Below are positions 1 through 13,013 of a stretch of DNA of 64,000 nucleotides, piece by piece. The notes beneath the pieces were generated by a model that worked only from the letters and a program-made list of their open reading frames with translations, was not told the origin of the DNA and searched no databases. The DNA lies in NCBI GenBank assembly GCA_032164245.1, contig JAVMKO010000022.1:10167845-10231844 (forward strand), written 5' to 3'. The translations under genes and the position numbers were made by a program. Within the stretch, counting starts at the first letter, position 1; each line of letters begins with the position of its first letter. This stretch comes from Sternotherus odoratus (Eukaryota > Chordata > Testudines > Kinosternidae).

Positions 1-182
1 TTTTCCCATGGGAGTGGCAGACCTGTCGCTTAAAGCAGAACGGGGATCTGGTTATTTATTATTAATACATTTCACATTAGTGATCATTTATTGATGAAGA
101 GTTCCGAGTCCTTAGAAGTGAAACATCAGCTTATTATTCTTGTCAGTGCTGGTGTTTTCAAAGGAGTCTCATACTTTACAGA

Positions 183-312
183 AGTGGAACTGAGTCTGAG
201 ACATTAAGTGACTTGTTCAAGGTCACTCAGGGAGACTGTGGCAGAGCTGAGAGCCGACCCTACATCTCCTGAATCCCAACCCAGTGCCTTAACTCCAAGA
301 TCATCCTTCCCT
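183..312 (-). repeat. MIR-type SINE
   Basis: AAGTGACTTGTTCAAGGTCA (207-226), then GGCAGAGCTGAGAGCCGACC (240-259) and CCCAGTGCCTTAACTCC, is the reversed core and head of the SINE. Degenerate. Confidence 0.55.
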
Positions 313-506
313 TATTGTCACTGTGACGCTGGCAGACTAAATTCCAGCTCATGCCACAGTCCCCGGGTCTCAACTGAACACTGACAAATACCCAGCTGGA
401 GTCAGTCTGGCTCACCTGTGTGTTAATATGGTTAAAATAGGTATTACAGTTATATGAATGTGTTTAGTGTTTAGACTTTACTGAATATTTGTAAGTTGCT
501 GCCAGC

Positions 507-630
507 GAGGGTGACCAGACAGCAAGTGTGAAAAATCGGGACGGGGGTGGGGGGGTAATAGGAGCCTATATAAGAAAAGGACCCAAAAATTGGGACTGTC
601 CCTATAAAATCGGGACATCTGGTCCCTCTA
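507..630 (+). mobile_element. hAT-type MITE (TAGGGTGACC family), copy 1
   Basis: The left end GAGGGTGACCAGA and right end TCTGGTCCCTCTA are imperfect inverted repeats. Target duplication is CTGCCAGC (499-506) against CTTCCAGC (631-638), 7 of 8. The internal order is shared with the other five copies: AAAAATCGGGAC, a G/T-rich stretch, AGGAGCCTATATAAG, then GGGACTGTCCC. Confidence 0.85.
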
Positions 631-851
631 CTTCCAGCATAAATCTCACTTATAACATCTCTCTCTCATATTGCAAGGTAATAGTTGAGTGGTTGTATCG
701 TGACTATAAATCACCACACAGAAGAAAGACGTTAATTAGCATGAAGGACTGATCTCCCACAAAAGATGCCATGCCCTGCCAGAAAGGAAGGATCTATCCA
801 CACCAGATGGACTATTGAGGGACACTGCAGGTTGTTGTTACCCTAGAACGG

Positions 852-943
852 CAGTTTTCAACCTGTGGTCCATGGATTTTCAAAGGGGCCCGCACCTCCA
901 GTTGAAACAGAGCCTGCAAATGAAAGAAGGTTGAAAACCACTG
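852..943. mobile_element. Short hAT-like MITE
   Basis: Inverted ends CAGTTTTCAACCTGTGG (852-868) and GGTTGAAAACCACTG (929-943) match the CAGTGGTTTTCAACC hAT terminus. The element is 92 bp. No 8-bp target duplication is clear (flanks TAGAACGG and ATCGCTCA). Confidence 0.65.
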
Positions 944-3900
944 ATCGCTCACGAAGGCACGCTCACCTGGGTGGCAAGACAGATCGGAGTACTCAAGGGG
1001 ACTCTCGGGGACTCCAGGGTAACACTGTTATAGTACCTGAGGAGTTTAGACTTGATAATTGGGTGGGGAACTCTAAGTACAGACCTCACTGCCAATTTGG
1101 GGCTTATGCCCTGGTTACTACTAGTCTCCCCTAAGCTTTCTACTCATGCTCTTGAATCACTGCGGGCCACGTTACAATTATCCTGAAATTCACCATTATG
1201 GATTCCTCCAGTACAAACTCGGTGCCTGCTGTCAGGGCAGCTCCCACCGGCACTCCAGCTGCCCGGCTCCTATCGCTGAACAAGGCAGCACCAAGGACTC
1301 TGAGAACGGCGTTTAACCCTCCCATCCTCCCCGCCCCACACTCCATTGTGCCCATGTGTATGTATCACTACGGCACCATCACGTGATCCATCCCCGGGCT
1401 GCTGAGATCAGTTTCCCTGAATAATCCTGGAGCCCGCTCAGCTGAGAAAACACTTGGAGAGATGAAGACCCAGCCTCCTTCAATGAACTGAGAACAGTAC
1501 ATTGGTAGAGGCGTGTGTACTACCCTGTACAGCCCATTAATTCCATTTGGGCTTTAGAGACACTCTCTCTCTCTCTGTCTAGCACAAGGCAGCCAATGCT
1601 GAGCACAAGGGGAATTTACGTGCCTGAGCCTGGAAGAATATAGCCGAGTTCTATAGGAAAGAGTTTCCTGGCTGCTATTTCTGCGCAATGTGACTTTTAT
1701 TACCAGCCGTAGAGAACCTAGGGAGCCAAACAGACCCAGAGCTTATCCCTCCGCCCGGCAGCATCTCTCTCATTCTTTTAGGGAAAGAAGAAAACTCGCA
1801 TGCTTAGTATTCCACCAGCCCCACCCTTTCCCTCACATAAAGCAGCAGTGCTGGGACCGGAATAGAGCTGCCTTTCATTAGCAGGGCGAAAAGTATGAAC
1901 AGCAATAAAAGGAGTCCTTTCTCCAGCAGCTCCCAGAAAGGAGAGAACGCTCCAAGGGCACTGGAAGTGCAGGTGTTCCCCGTGTCAAGTGCTGCATCGC
2001 TGCAAGGGAATTGGTGGAAGGGGCCCCCAGCTGTTTGCATCTGCCGAAAGAGGAGCGACCTGCCATAGGACAGACCTAGTCCTGAATGTTGGGCGTGCAT
2101 GAGTCTGACCCCTTTATGTGGGCATGATTGCCCATGTGCCTCACGCCGCAGTTCCCACTGGCGCCTGGAGGGAGCGGGATTGTCCATTGCCGTGTGCTGG
2201 CCCCGACTCTCTTTTAGGGGGAAAGGGTGTCATTGGACTGGCCAGTGCAGTGGGGAATCCCGCTGATCTCTGGGCTGGTGGAGAGACACCCAGAGGAGAC
2301 TGGGGGGTGGGAGGGGAGGAAAGGGGAGCTGTTCTTTGAGGGGCAATGAGATGCCTGGGGTTTGTTAATTCTTTTTCCATAGTGCCCCCTGTGGGATATT
2401 CGCCCTTGGGTCCGTCCGGCTGCAGGATGATGCCTCTCTCCAGGAAGGGGAGGTGCGAGCAGATCCAGTCTCTGGCTGGAAAGGAGAGCTAAGGGGGTCT
2501 GATTCTTCCTGCCCTGAAGGGAGAGCGGACAAAAGTAGATGAAAGCTTCTTTGCAATCCCCATACTCTGCGACCGTGCTGGGTCGCCCTGGTGTAATTTA
2601 GAGCAGCCTTACTGCTGCTCTAACTTGGGCCCCCGAAACAAGCCATGGCTGAGAAGCTGTGAACAGACACAGTGAACACCAGCTACACTCCCAATCCAAC
2701 CTCCGCACCCGGGGTTGGGAGTGGGGCAATGAGAGCCTTTTCCCCAGGTTTCCCACAACCAGGGAGGCCCCCTGCCCGTAGGTATTCTCAGGGGACAATC
2801 CCACCCACGTTAAGGCCCCTTTACGCTGGCAGAGTCACGGAGGCTCAGACTGCAGATGCCTTGGCCTCTGGCTCAAAGGTCTCTGGAATCAGCTTCGAAC
2901 ATTTGCAGCGTTGGCTCAGCCCTGCAACCTTTTGCAATCCACTGAATTCCCTGCAGAGCGGCTATTGGAAGTCTTTCTGCAATGGCTCTCTCGGGAAGTG
3001 CCGGGGCGTGTCCCCATGTCCTGGGCCAGACCATTTCCTCCCTGTGCTGTTGCGGGGGGCACCCTGTGGCGGCTGCCCCCCGGGTCTCAGCCGTGGGAAG
3101 GGCTCTGAAAGCCCTACAGGATGAAAGGTGGTAGGGGTGTAGCATTAGAGTTGGATCTCGAGGCACAGCTCCGTGGCCATAGGGAGGGCAGGTTACCCAA
3201 TAGAGCTCAGGGGTACCCACAACTCCCAGCTAGGGGGCTTGGCCAAGAACCAAGAATGCCTGATCCCAGGCCTCCAGGTAACGACGTCGCTTCAAGCCTA
3301 TGGGCACAGACAAGGAAATAAACTGTGAATCGCACCAGGGCAGCTTAATCAACCAGGGATGTTGCTTTATCCTCGTCAGTCCATTCTAGGGGCTTGCACC
3401 TGGACTGTTACATCAGTGGCTGCCCATCGCGGCAGATGCCCTATGGACAAGGCCCTGTAGCAACCCCCACATCAGGCCATATCCATCTTCAGCCAGGCAA
3501 GACTGCAGCCCCTGCCCCACAGCCCCTCCTCTGCACACACGGTAACGTTTGTTGTGTTGGCAGGTCGGGCGGCGTCAGGCACACACGGTAACGTTTGTTG
3601 TGTTGGCAGGTCGGGCGGCATCAGGCACACACTTCCCCAAGCCCGCCCACTTGCCATCTGTGCAACAAAAGCAGCTTTTTAATCATTAGCGCAGCAGGAC
3701 CAACAGGAAAACTAGGCCGGCAGCGAGTGCGTCCTCACGGAAGAGCTGTTGCAACGGAGCTGCTCCTCGAGAGGCAGAAACTGATCCCCGCTCGTCGCCG
3801 CTGGCAGGGGGAAGGCAGTGCACATGAGGAAGAGGAGGAGGTATCAAGGCTGTTGATCCTGGGAATGAATCCACACACACACCCCTCTCCCCAGGCTGCT

Positions 3901-5613
3901 GGAGAATTCATCATGCTGGGCCAGGGGTCATGTGCAAACAATGGCTCATGCCTGCAGCTGTCCTAGCAGGGCTGCCTTTCACAGGGAACTTGAGGGGGCA
4001 AGGGCCCCATTCACTCTACCTCTGCTCCCTCCCCCACGTTCACCTGAGTCTTCACAACCCCTTCAGTATCTGTCTCCTCTCTTTGCATGCCACTTGCCTT
4101 CTCAGCCCTGGTGGAATGCCAGCCAACGTCATCAGAGACTGCAGGTCCAACCGAGGTGTGGAGATTTGGGATGGACTCAAAACCTTTAAGGCTCCTTGCC
4201 ATCAATAATGCGATCTTCCCTCGGGGGGCAGAGCTTGCCTGGGTCCCAGGAAGCGGCACGTGGCCATGCGAGAGCAATTGCATTAGTAGCATTTTCTCTT
4301 GCATGACTAGATGGATGGATGGACAGGCTGGATTGTCCCGCAGGACATGACTGAACTCTTTCATAATAGGCAGCGTTTCCTCCAGGGAACGAACTCACAG
4401 TACAGAAGAAACGTCCCCGTTCAAAGATGTGCGTGTGTGAATTAGTGCAAGAGACCCAGAGCCAGGCCTCCGGAGTCCTAGCCCCCACGCGGTCACTGAT
4501 TTATCGTGGCCAAATGTCTCTAAAGAGCCAGTGATTTTGGATGCCCACCGTGAGCCCCATTAAGAGGCCCGGATTATCAAAGCGAGGGTGCTCAGCACTT
4601 CTTGAACTTCAGGCCCTGTCTCAAGTTGGGCCCCCACAACTAATGCACCTTAAATAACAAATGGTTTTTGGGAACACTGGCGAGCACAACAATGAGATGC
4701 TCAGAACCCAGCTGCCGTAAAATGTATTTACTGCCTCCCTCTGCGTGGAGGAGCTCAACTCACGCGTTCATAAAGGGCTGTGAAAACTTTCACTGGAAGG
4801 CACTAAGCTCTGTTCTCTAGTCTTTCTCTCCGTGTCTCCAGTTAGGGGAATACTGCCATGGTCTCTGACTGAATACAGCTCTGGGCTCACAGCCCGGCCA
4901 CATCCCCAAAGCACAGCTCCATCCCTGGGAATGTCTGGCAAGGAGCTGCTGATGGAATCATTTCAATCCTGCAAACTTGGCTTCACAGAGTGTATTTACT
5001 CATTTAATTATTTCCCCTAAAAGCAGAGAACTAACTCATCCCAGCAGGAGTAGAGAGCTCCCAGGGCCATCAAAACACAACAGATATAATTGCAGGTTAG
5101 GGGAGGGGGGAGCAATCTATGAATCACACAGGTACAGAAAGCTTGATTGGGGTCCGAAGGATCAAGGAGAGGTGGGGTTTGGGGGTAACTGGCAGAGTTG
5201 TGCAATGACTGTGGCAGGTTTTGGGGGAAGGCCATTTTGTGGGAGCACCACACAGGTGTGGAGGGAGCTGGGTACAGGGAAATCAGGGTGGGGCATTATT
5301 TGGAGTAACAGGGCCAAGGTTTGTACTGGTTTTTAGTGGGAGAGTAGATCAGGGTGCTGCAAAATTTCACATACTAAGCAAGTCACTTTAATCTTAAACC
5401 GTGTTGGCAAATGTTGGTGTCAGCAAAAGGCAGTTTATGGCAGTAACAAATAGGTTACTCCTGGTCTGTGCAGAACAGAAGTCACTGGTGCCTCACTCAT
5501 GGAAGATGGAGTAAACTCAGCTGACCACAGCTCCCGTTCATACCCCTAAGATCAGATCCTGGCTTTGTCCTTAGAGAACATCTGCCAACCAGAAGGCAAA
5601 AGACAATCTAAAG
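944..5613. other. Gene-free upstream region
   Basis: I see no exon with homology or convincing splice structure. Open frames are short and overlap on both strands. The GC-rich part at 2100-3700 includes the tandem duplication at 3541. Confidence 0.6.
3541..3632. repeat. 46-bp direct tandem duplication
   Basis: Two copies of GGTAACGTTTGTTGTGTTGG... at 3541-3586 and 3587-3632 differ at one base (GGCGTC against GGCATC). CACACAC borders each unit, suggesting slippage or microhomology as the source. The near-identity means a recent event. Confidence 0.95.
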
Positions 5614-5865
5614 CAGTGGTTCTCAAACTTCTTGAGACCGCGACCCTTTTTGCTTCTCCAGCGGCGCGGCGTGACCCTTGCATGTCCGCCGAAAAGCCGC
5701 CGAATTGAATACTTGAATTGAATACCGAGAGCGCTCGGTATGTCCACCGAAAAGCCACCAAATGTGGAAATATGCAGAAATCATTCATTTGGTGGCTTTT
5801 CAGCGGCAGCAGGGGCTCGCGACCCCCCAGGGAGTGCTCAGCGACCCCCAGTTTGAGAAACCCTG
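5614..5865. mobile_element. hAT (Charlie-like) MITE
   Basis: Ends CAGTGGTTCTCAAACTT (5614-5630) and CAGTTTGAGAAACCCTG (5849-5865) are inverted repeats. Flanks ATCTAAAG (5606-5613) and ATGTAAAG (5866-5873) are a 7-of-8 target duplication. It contains a near-palindrome around ATACCGAGAGCGCTCGGTAT (5721-5740) and no coding frame. Confidence 0.82.
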
Positions 5866-6074
5866 ATGTAAAGAATATGACTGGAAAACTTTGTTCTAAT
5901 TGCATATGCCCAAACCTCCCTATAATGCATCCAGCTCCCTGTATGCTATTCCGTGGCAGCTTTTAAGAATACAATATATAGGGGTTGGATGTTAGGGAGC
6001 CCATGACCTGACCATGAGGATATTTGAATAGTAACACTAGACTGAACTGGCCAGTGCAGTGGTGGGGTGCGGGC

Positions 6075-6120
6075 CGTTTTTAGCCAGCCTGCCTTGGGCC
6101 AAAACGTTTGCCCACCCCTG
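6075..6120 (-). mobile_element. hAT (Charlie-like) terminus fragment
   Basis: The rc reads CAGGGGTGGGCAAACGTTTT then GGCCCAAGGC, the same terminus as at 35998-36036. No opposite end was recognised. Confidence 0.5.
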
Positions 6121-6261
6121 GTCTACTGTGTCTGTGTACCATTGACCTCTATTAGGGAATCAGAATTTTCCAAGTGTGTCTCATAAGCTCTATGTCTCTA
6201 CACAGAAATTGCAATGAAATTCTGTCTCGTCTGCAGTAAATGAAGTGTTAAGTGACCATAG

Positions 6262-6462
6262 GTGCATTATAGCATTTTGTAGTCCTCTGGCACCTTCCAT
6301 CCAAGGACCGCGAAAGAGCTTACTTAATTAAAATAAATTAATGTCTGTATCACTGTACTTATGTATTACAGATGGAGGAACTGGTACCAGCGCTGGGAAT
6401 ACAACCCAGTGGACTGGCTCCCAAGTTCTGTATTCTAATCACTCAACCATTCGTCTTCCCAG
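6262..6462 (-). repeat. Degenerate MIR-type SINE
   Basis: GATGGAGGAACTGGTACCAG and GGGAATACAACCCAGTGGAC, then ATTCTAATCACTCAACCATT, keep the reversed SINE order (core, B-box, head). Highly diverged. Confidence 0.45.
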
Positions 6463-6745
6463 TCATCCATCAGCTTGAGAAGAGACTCCCTCTAAGGTGC
6501 CACAAGTCTTCCTCGCCTTATTTACCTAACTTTACTGGCGCAACTGTGTGGACACTGCCAGTCCTGTTTGGCCCAGGGAGAGAGCTCTGCATACAAGCAG
6601 ATTTTGTGTCTGCGCTATACTGAGGAGTCTTTGACATGAGCAGGTTTGTGCTGTCTTCACACTGGGGAATTGAAAGAGGATTTGCATCCAGTTGGGATTT
6701 CCAAACATCAATATTCATGACTGTTATCCGCAAGCAGCTTTGATC

Positions 6746-6800
6746 ATTATTCATTATTATTTGTATTCTGGCAGCACCTACAACATGTTAGGCCCTGCCG
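6746..6800 (-). repeat. SINE tail fragment
   Basis: ATTCATTATTATTTGTATTC followed by GGCAGCACCTACAACATGTT is the reversed terminal AAT tract and tail of the MIR-type SINE. Only the tail is present. Confidence 0.5.
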
Positions 6801-7199
6801 CCTCCTCCCACTGACACCAGAAATTCAATCTATATCTAAGTACCTACATGGCCCCTCACCATGGCCCCAACTCTTCCCCTTTCCTCCAGCTCACACAGGG
6901 GAGCGGAGACATACAAAGGTAATACAATATGTACCATTTTGCAGTGCATGTTATTGTAGCAACCTGCCGGAACTTGGAGGGAGGAACACAGGTTTCAAGA
7001 GGGAAGAGTCTGGAGGAAGCAGCTGGAACTTAGTCAACAGGCACATGGTCAGAGTCAAACATTGACTAGGGTTGCAGCACCTCCGTAAATTGTTCTCTTA
7101 ATAAAGAGCCAATTTAGTTTGATGAGCCTGGAGTTCTTTCATATTATTACCCTCCAGGCCGTGCGTGAAACAGTGATTTCTGTTATATTCCAGTGCAAA

Positions 7200-7432
7200 T
7201 AACACTGAGATGAGGGTCTCATTGTGCTAGGTATTGCAGACACACATAGTGAAGGGCTGTCCCACCCAGGAAGATCTTACAGTCTCAATAGACGAGAGGT
7301 GGGAAGGGAAAACAGAGACACAAAGCAATTTGTCCAAGGTAACCCAGCAGGTCAGTGGCAGAACTAGGAATAGAACCCCCGTCTCTTGATCCCCCCATCT
7401 AGAACCCTGACCATTCGATAACACCGCCTCAG
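7200..7432 (-). repeat. Near-complete MIR-type SINE
   Basis: TCATTGTGCTAGGTATTGCA (7219-7238), AAGATCTTACAGTCTCAATA (7271-7290), AATTTGTCCAAGGTAACCCA and GGAATAGAACCCCCGTCTCT follow the full reversed tail-core-head order. Confidence 0.68.
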
Positions 7433-7680
7433 TGGATGTACATGTTCTATTGATTGTTCAAATTACAATTAAATAATGATATAATCTAATGTCATATATT
7501 TAAACAAACCCACATCAAATCTACCCAGCGGCTCCTTGATCTCTGTGATTAACCAACCAATCCCCTGTAGGCATTATGGAACCAACCTGCAATGCAATAT
7601 AGCTCTGAGGTCCCAGACACACTACCGTGGTGCTATGCACGCAGGATGAAAGAGAGTCCCTGCCCCTGCCAATCAATGGG

Positions 7681-7820
7681 CTTGTCTGCATGAACACCTG
7701 CCCCCGCGTATCTGAAGGAGCAATTTTAAATGGATTTCATTAAACTGGTGCCAGAAGTAGCGGGGATGTCCTTTAATCAATACAAACCTGGTTTGTATCG
7801 AGTTGGCTTGTGTCCAACAG
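7681..7820. mobile_element. Possible MITE related to the 15906 element
   Basis: It starts GCTTGTCTGCATGAACACC and contains GTTGGCTTGTGTCCAAC near 7802-7818, resembling the GCTTGTCTACATGA end at 15906. Boundaries and class are uncertain. Confidence 0.3.
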
Positions 7821-8079
7821 GAATATGGTTTAGCTAAAAGGACATCCACTCAGCCTTGTGTGCTGGCTGAACTCGATCCATATAGAAAGCCCGGCTTGGA
7901 ACGTGTGCAGATAGAAAAGTCCTAAGTAGTTCAGAAGGAGGTTTGAAGGAGGGGAGGGCAGTGCCTCCGCGGCTCATTTCAAGGGAGGCACTGGCTGTCT
8001 TTAATGAACACGAGCTCTGTGCCCCATGAGAAAGGAGATGGCTCACGCCAGGGCAAGGAGAGGCTGAAAAGCAGGGCAT

Positions 8080-11000
8080 TTCATTTATTTATTTGCTCTA
8101 ACTGAAAGCCAGGCGACAGAGCCAGGCAGCACGGAATTGTAATGGCTTTCCCAGAGCGTTGACATTCCCCTTCCATTTCACATTTCAGACATTTTCAAGG
8201 GGAAAATACCAGCCCCTGTGTACCATCTGAGAGACACGTTCTGTGCATGACCTTCTGCACAACGTCTCCCCGAAGGCAGGCTAGGGGAAACTGGGAAAGC
8301 TACTATGGATTTGAAGAAGTGCGGAAATGTTCCACAGGGTCCTCAGCTGCCTATCAACACGTCTTACAGGGAGCAGGCCACCTGCAAAGAGAGCAGAGGG
8401 GAAGGAGGCCTGCGTACCTGCTGGAAAGGAGGGGATGGACTCTCGGGTATCCAGTGTGTTGCTCTCCAGCTCAGGCATATAGAAACACAGAACTGCTGGT
8501 TGTTCAAACAGGGCAAGTGCATTCTGCTCCTAAAACGATGGGATGTTTATGCCCACCTCCTGCCCTAAATTGTTGCTGTGCACTATTAAACAGCTGGTTC
8601 TTTCCACCCCAGAAGTGGCATTTCATTTCATTTCAGGAAGAGGTGAAGCAATTCCTGTGTACCATATTTCACAAAGTGCCTGGCAGGGAAAGGATGGTCT
8701 AAAAAGAGGGTCTATGCTCTGAAGAGCACACAAAAGCTGAGCAGGGCAGGTTTGGGGGTCAAATTTTGCCACCACATCGACGCCCTTGAGGTCAAAACCA
8801 GGGGGTGTCGAGGGGACTCAGCAGCTGGCCAGCTGTATGAAAAATGATGGGTAGCATCCCTCAGAGGGCTTTGCCTTCCAGGGATCTCAGCCAGCTGTCA
8901 ATGGGACATAAAGGAACCGGTTTCTGTTGTGCTCAGGACACTGAGGCTTCTGAGATGTGCAAAGCATTCCATGGTTCTTTGAAAACATGAATTCAAAATG
9001 GTGATTAAGGAAATGCAACATTTTTTCCCTCGCTCCTTTGACAGCTGTTGGCACTCAGAGCATCAGTCTCCATGCCACAGGCTGGAATGGTGGGGGAGGG
9101 AGAGAGCTTGCCTTCCGCCAAATGGCTGCTGTAACCCTACAACAAAGTCATACATAACAGCCGTTAAGCAGAACGAGCCACATACACCTGGCCTCTCCCT
9201 GGAGATCTGCTGGAAAGCTAAATCTCCCATCGCCCGGTGTGAAATTTGCCATCTGTTACATGGCATCAGGACTAGGTGCTGAAGGTCGGGGCGGGGGCGG
9301 ACAGCTGTAGCACCCCTCTGATTATAAATAGGAAAATTGCTACTGCATTTTAAAGAAGAGTCCACATTGTGATCTCCGATACAGCACTGTAAGGCCCGTT
9401 GTGGAGTTGTGCAGGATTTATGTCAAACAAGACATGTCCCGGCCTGTGAGACGTCCCTCCCAGCACTGCAAAACAGGAGAAGATGTAAGCCAGGTACAGC
9501 GGTCTGGATCTGTTGTCTATCCCACACTTTCTAGACCTGACACTCCTTGAATCCCAGTGAAACAGGTTCCATAGCCAGTCCTGTGTCAGAGGGAAATAGC
9601 TCTGAGGGAAACAGCCAATGGGAGTATCGAGGTGAAAGGGTTGTCTTGGTAAATTCCACGGGATGTGATAATTCTGCATTGTCATCGTCTGGGTAAGAGC
9701 CTGGGAAGCTTGGTCTCCATTCAAACCCTACTTCACATATTGTTAATACACTGTGGCCAGGTTCTTTGACCAGTCTGAAGCCCTTTTGGGGATCCCTGCC
9801 CGCTTTCTGCTCAGGCTTGTTTACTGTCCCATGGTTGGGACACTGCTGTGGTTTCTCAGACCACTTCAAAGCAGAACTGGTGGAAGACAGTCCTTCAACA
9901 CCCCCCGTTGAACCTGGGTTTCCCGATCTCTTTTCTAGGGCTGCTGGGTTGTGGGTGTTGTGGGGACGTTGGCCTTAGGATGCGAACATCCCGGAGCGAC
10001 TTCGCACACCACCATAAGCAAACCCCTGCCTAGAAAAGTGCATCCGAGCTGCAGAACCAGAAAGTGGGCTGTGATCTTTGGAATGTTTCCTGCGATCGTT
10101 ATGAAACCTCCGCAAAGGGCCAGCCTGCCAAGAGGGGGGTATTAAAAGAAAAATAATGGAGCCGCACTGTGTTATCCAGGGTGACAGCATAAACCACAAT
10201 AGGGCAACATGAGCCCCCAAAAATGAAAATGCAGCTGCCCCAGGTGGGTGCATTCCCATTTCTTTATTCTACCCTGCAAAAACCCAGCCACCTCCCAGAA
10301 ATAAGCACAACTGGCAATTCACTGACTCTGCTCCTGAATGGATTTGCACTTGGCTAATCTTAGGCAAATGCCTCTCTTGGCTCTCGTCTCAAAGTTGTTT
10401 CTCTACATGCTAATAACTGACCTTCCGTTCAGCTCGTTCGGTATTCAGAGTGCCTGGCGTTTGTTTCTGGCTAATGCACCCTGAGGACGGGGAGGGCCTT
10501 TGGAAGCTGCTGCTGCACCCGTAACAGTTTCCCCAATTAAAGACCCGCCCTTTTCAAGTCAATTTGGCACCGTGAGTCCTCCTCTCGTGGGTATTGTTAC
10601 TCTATCTCTTAGTACATAATGGGTGTTCAGGGTCACTCTTATTACAAGGATAACAGTCCAAAGCAGCTGGGACCCATAAGGAGGCAAAACGTAGGTTCCA
10701 GGGAGATGGGTGCTAAGGAAAAATGTAAGGAAGGCAGGAAGGGTGAAGATTAGGTAGCTAGACAGACAGACAGATAAGCTGGTCTAATGGAGTGTGTGGC
10801 AGTTCTCCAGAGTTACATCCAGTTCTTTTCAGATAGTGGAGGATCATCTGAATACAGAGTCCCAGAAGAGTGGGGATGCTGAGGATCCCAGAAACCCTCT
10901 CACCTGGCCCATTGATCCCAGGCACCATTGACTGGATGATGGTATCTTATACCCTCCACGGCTAGAATCTCATGCTGCATCGCCATGGTCCCAGCTTTCC

Positions 11001-12059
11001 CAGGCTTGGGTGGTTCATGAGATGTCAGACTTTAAAAAACCCATGACTCAAATTAGATCCTCTTCACATCCATCCTGTCTTGTGCTTGCAGAGTACCTCC
11101 CTGGCCTGGGACCCAGCCTGTCCTCTCCTGGGGCTGGCGAGGAAGTGGATGTCTAGGGCAAATAATGGAGGTTCTGCTGTGAAATCCCTCAAGAGAATGA
11201 CTCTGAAATGAGTCCAGCCAGGGGGGTTTAGAGAGACCTTCCTTCCTTGATGAGGCCTTGGGACTCTCATTAGTGAGTCCTGGCTTTTGCGGGAGAGAGG
11301 AGACGATGTCTCCAGCCTGTCATTGACCCCCCAGTCTCTGGGCGAAGGGAGTGTTAATTACCCTTAGGATCTGGGCTGTAATTACCGTGGGACAGGTCAG
11401 AGGCTGCTCCAGCAAACTGTAATTCCCCAGCCCAGCAGAGCCAGCTGCTAGAAGCAGAGTGGGACTTGTGTACTCTTCTAACAGGGGGTTCTCGTGTTGC
11501 ACCACTCTGAGTTCTTGGCCTGGAGTTTTCTAGAATAAGACACTAATGTTTACCCTGGAATGAAATAAATAAAAGACTCTCCCATGGAAACAGTGTGACC
11601 CCAGAGAGCCTGGGGATCCAAGGTGGCAAAAACTTTCCAGTGAAACACAAGCATCGTGCATAAAACACCAACCAAATAACTCTCCTTGGAGTCAGAGTTT
11701 CCGGGAGCGGCGCTGGGACTGCTCCCTGTAGCCGCATTGTCTCCGAGTGACCGTCTCTCTCTTCCGACGCTCTCAAATCTCGATTCAAGAATGTTGTTTG
11801 GGTTGAAAAAACTATTACTAGGAAAAGTGAGCTCATGGATGAAGAGGCAGGTCCAAGGAGAATTAACCCTCCCATCCCTATCATGACCTTTGGATTTCTG
11901 GAAAGCAGTATTAGAATGAGGCTTGGCAAAATTCAATATTTTAATATAATTTAACTGATAATATCAATCTTTATTGTTAAGCATTTTTTTCAATTTTGAT
12001 TGATTTAAATTATCTCAGTTGCATGAAATGATGGCGCAGAGGGTGGGGGTTCAGATACG
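8080..12059. other. Gene-free upstream region
   Basis: No recognisable gene or mobile element. The longest frame (8247-8702 +, 151 residues) has no recognised domain and overlaps opposite-strand frames. PRELP, expected on this side of FMOD, is absent. Confidence 0.55.
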
Positions 12060-12185
12060 TATCATAGTAATAATGCCTAGAGCCCCCAGTCAAGACTGGC
12101 CTCCCTTTGAGCTAGGTGCTGTATACACAGAATTTGACGTGGTCCAGGCTGGGAAGAGTTTACTGTCTAAATGGACTAGACAGAT
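12060..12185 (-). repeat. SINE tail half
   Basis: CATAGTAATAATGCCTAGAG, then GAGCTAGGTGCTGTATACAC (12109-12128) and TTTACTGTCTAAATGGACTA. The head half is missing. Confidence 0.55.
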
Positions 12186-12258
12186 GAACAGTGACTGTCA
12201 CCGAGCAAAATGTCAATGGTGCACGACTTGTAGTTAGGTTATTTTTCTCAATAAAGAG

Positions 12259-12273
12259 CCCCCCCGGGGGGGG
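12259..12273. repeat. C7G8 palindrome
   Basis: CCCCCCCGGGGGGGG between AATAAAGAG and CCAGCCAG. It is self-complementary and could fold; it could also be an assembly or sequencing trouble spot. Confidence 0.8.
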
Positions 12274-12993
12274 CCAGCCAGTCTCCTCCTCCACGGTTAA
12301 GCTTTTATTTAAGCAATCCATACAAGGGAGCACGGTTCGAGAGGTGCTAGGTTTCCCAGAGGACACTCCTACAAGTGAGCAGACTGAATTCTGTGTCTGC
12401 CACTTACATTCCCAGGCTAAGAGGCCATTCCCACCCCCAAACTCCCATTCACGGGCACAGACTCTCTTATAAGAAGCTAAAGGAATTAAATCATTTCTCA
12501 GCTTATGCTAGCACTGGGCACAAAGCCTGTGCTTCACAGCCTGGCAGTTCCCCTGGGAACCTCTGATGACCACTAGTGGCCCGTCCCCTTGGCATTAGGT
12601 CTCAGCTTACTGCAGCAGCACAGGGCATGCAGGGGGTGGGGCAATTGTTCTGCACTAACTCAGAAGGAAGGGCGACGCCTGTTGGATCACTAGCTCTATT
12701 TCCTACACACTGCAGCTCAAGCATCCAAGTAGTGACCAGGGCCTGTGCTGCTTAGGTGATAATATTGGACATTCGTACAGCAGCAGGCGGTATCTCTAAT
12801 ATGGGTCTGATTGATGGTCCACATTCCCTTTGAATCTGCCTTTCCTTGCCTCTTCTTTGAGAGCACAGCCCATCCCGAGTATCTGGACTCAACCCCCTTG
12901 CTGGCCAGCAGAGCCCTCCAGTGGCTTGTAGATCGGCTGCCCATCCCTCTGCTGTTAGCTGCCTTTTCCAGGATGCAGTGAGAATGAGCAAGG

Positions 12994-13013
12994 GAGAGAG
13001 AGAGAGAGAGAGA
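12994..13013. repeat. (GA)n microsatellite
   Basis: About ten GA units ending AGACTC, in otherwise unremarkable upstream DNA. Confidence 0.9.

Noticed and set aside
8247..8702. 151-residue + strand frame
   Set aside because: No domain, and overlapping frames are open on both strands.
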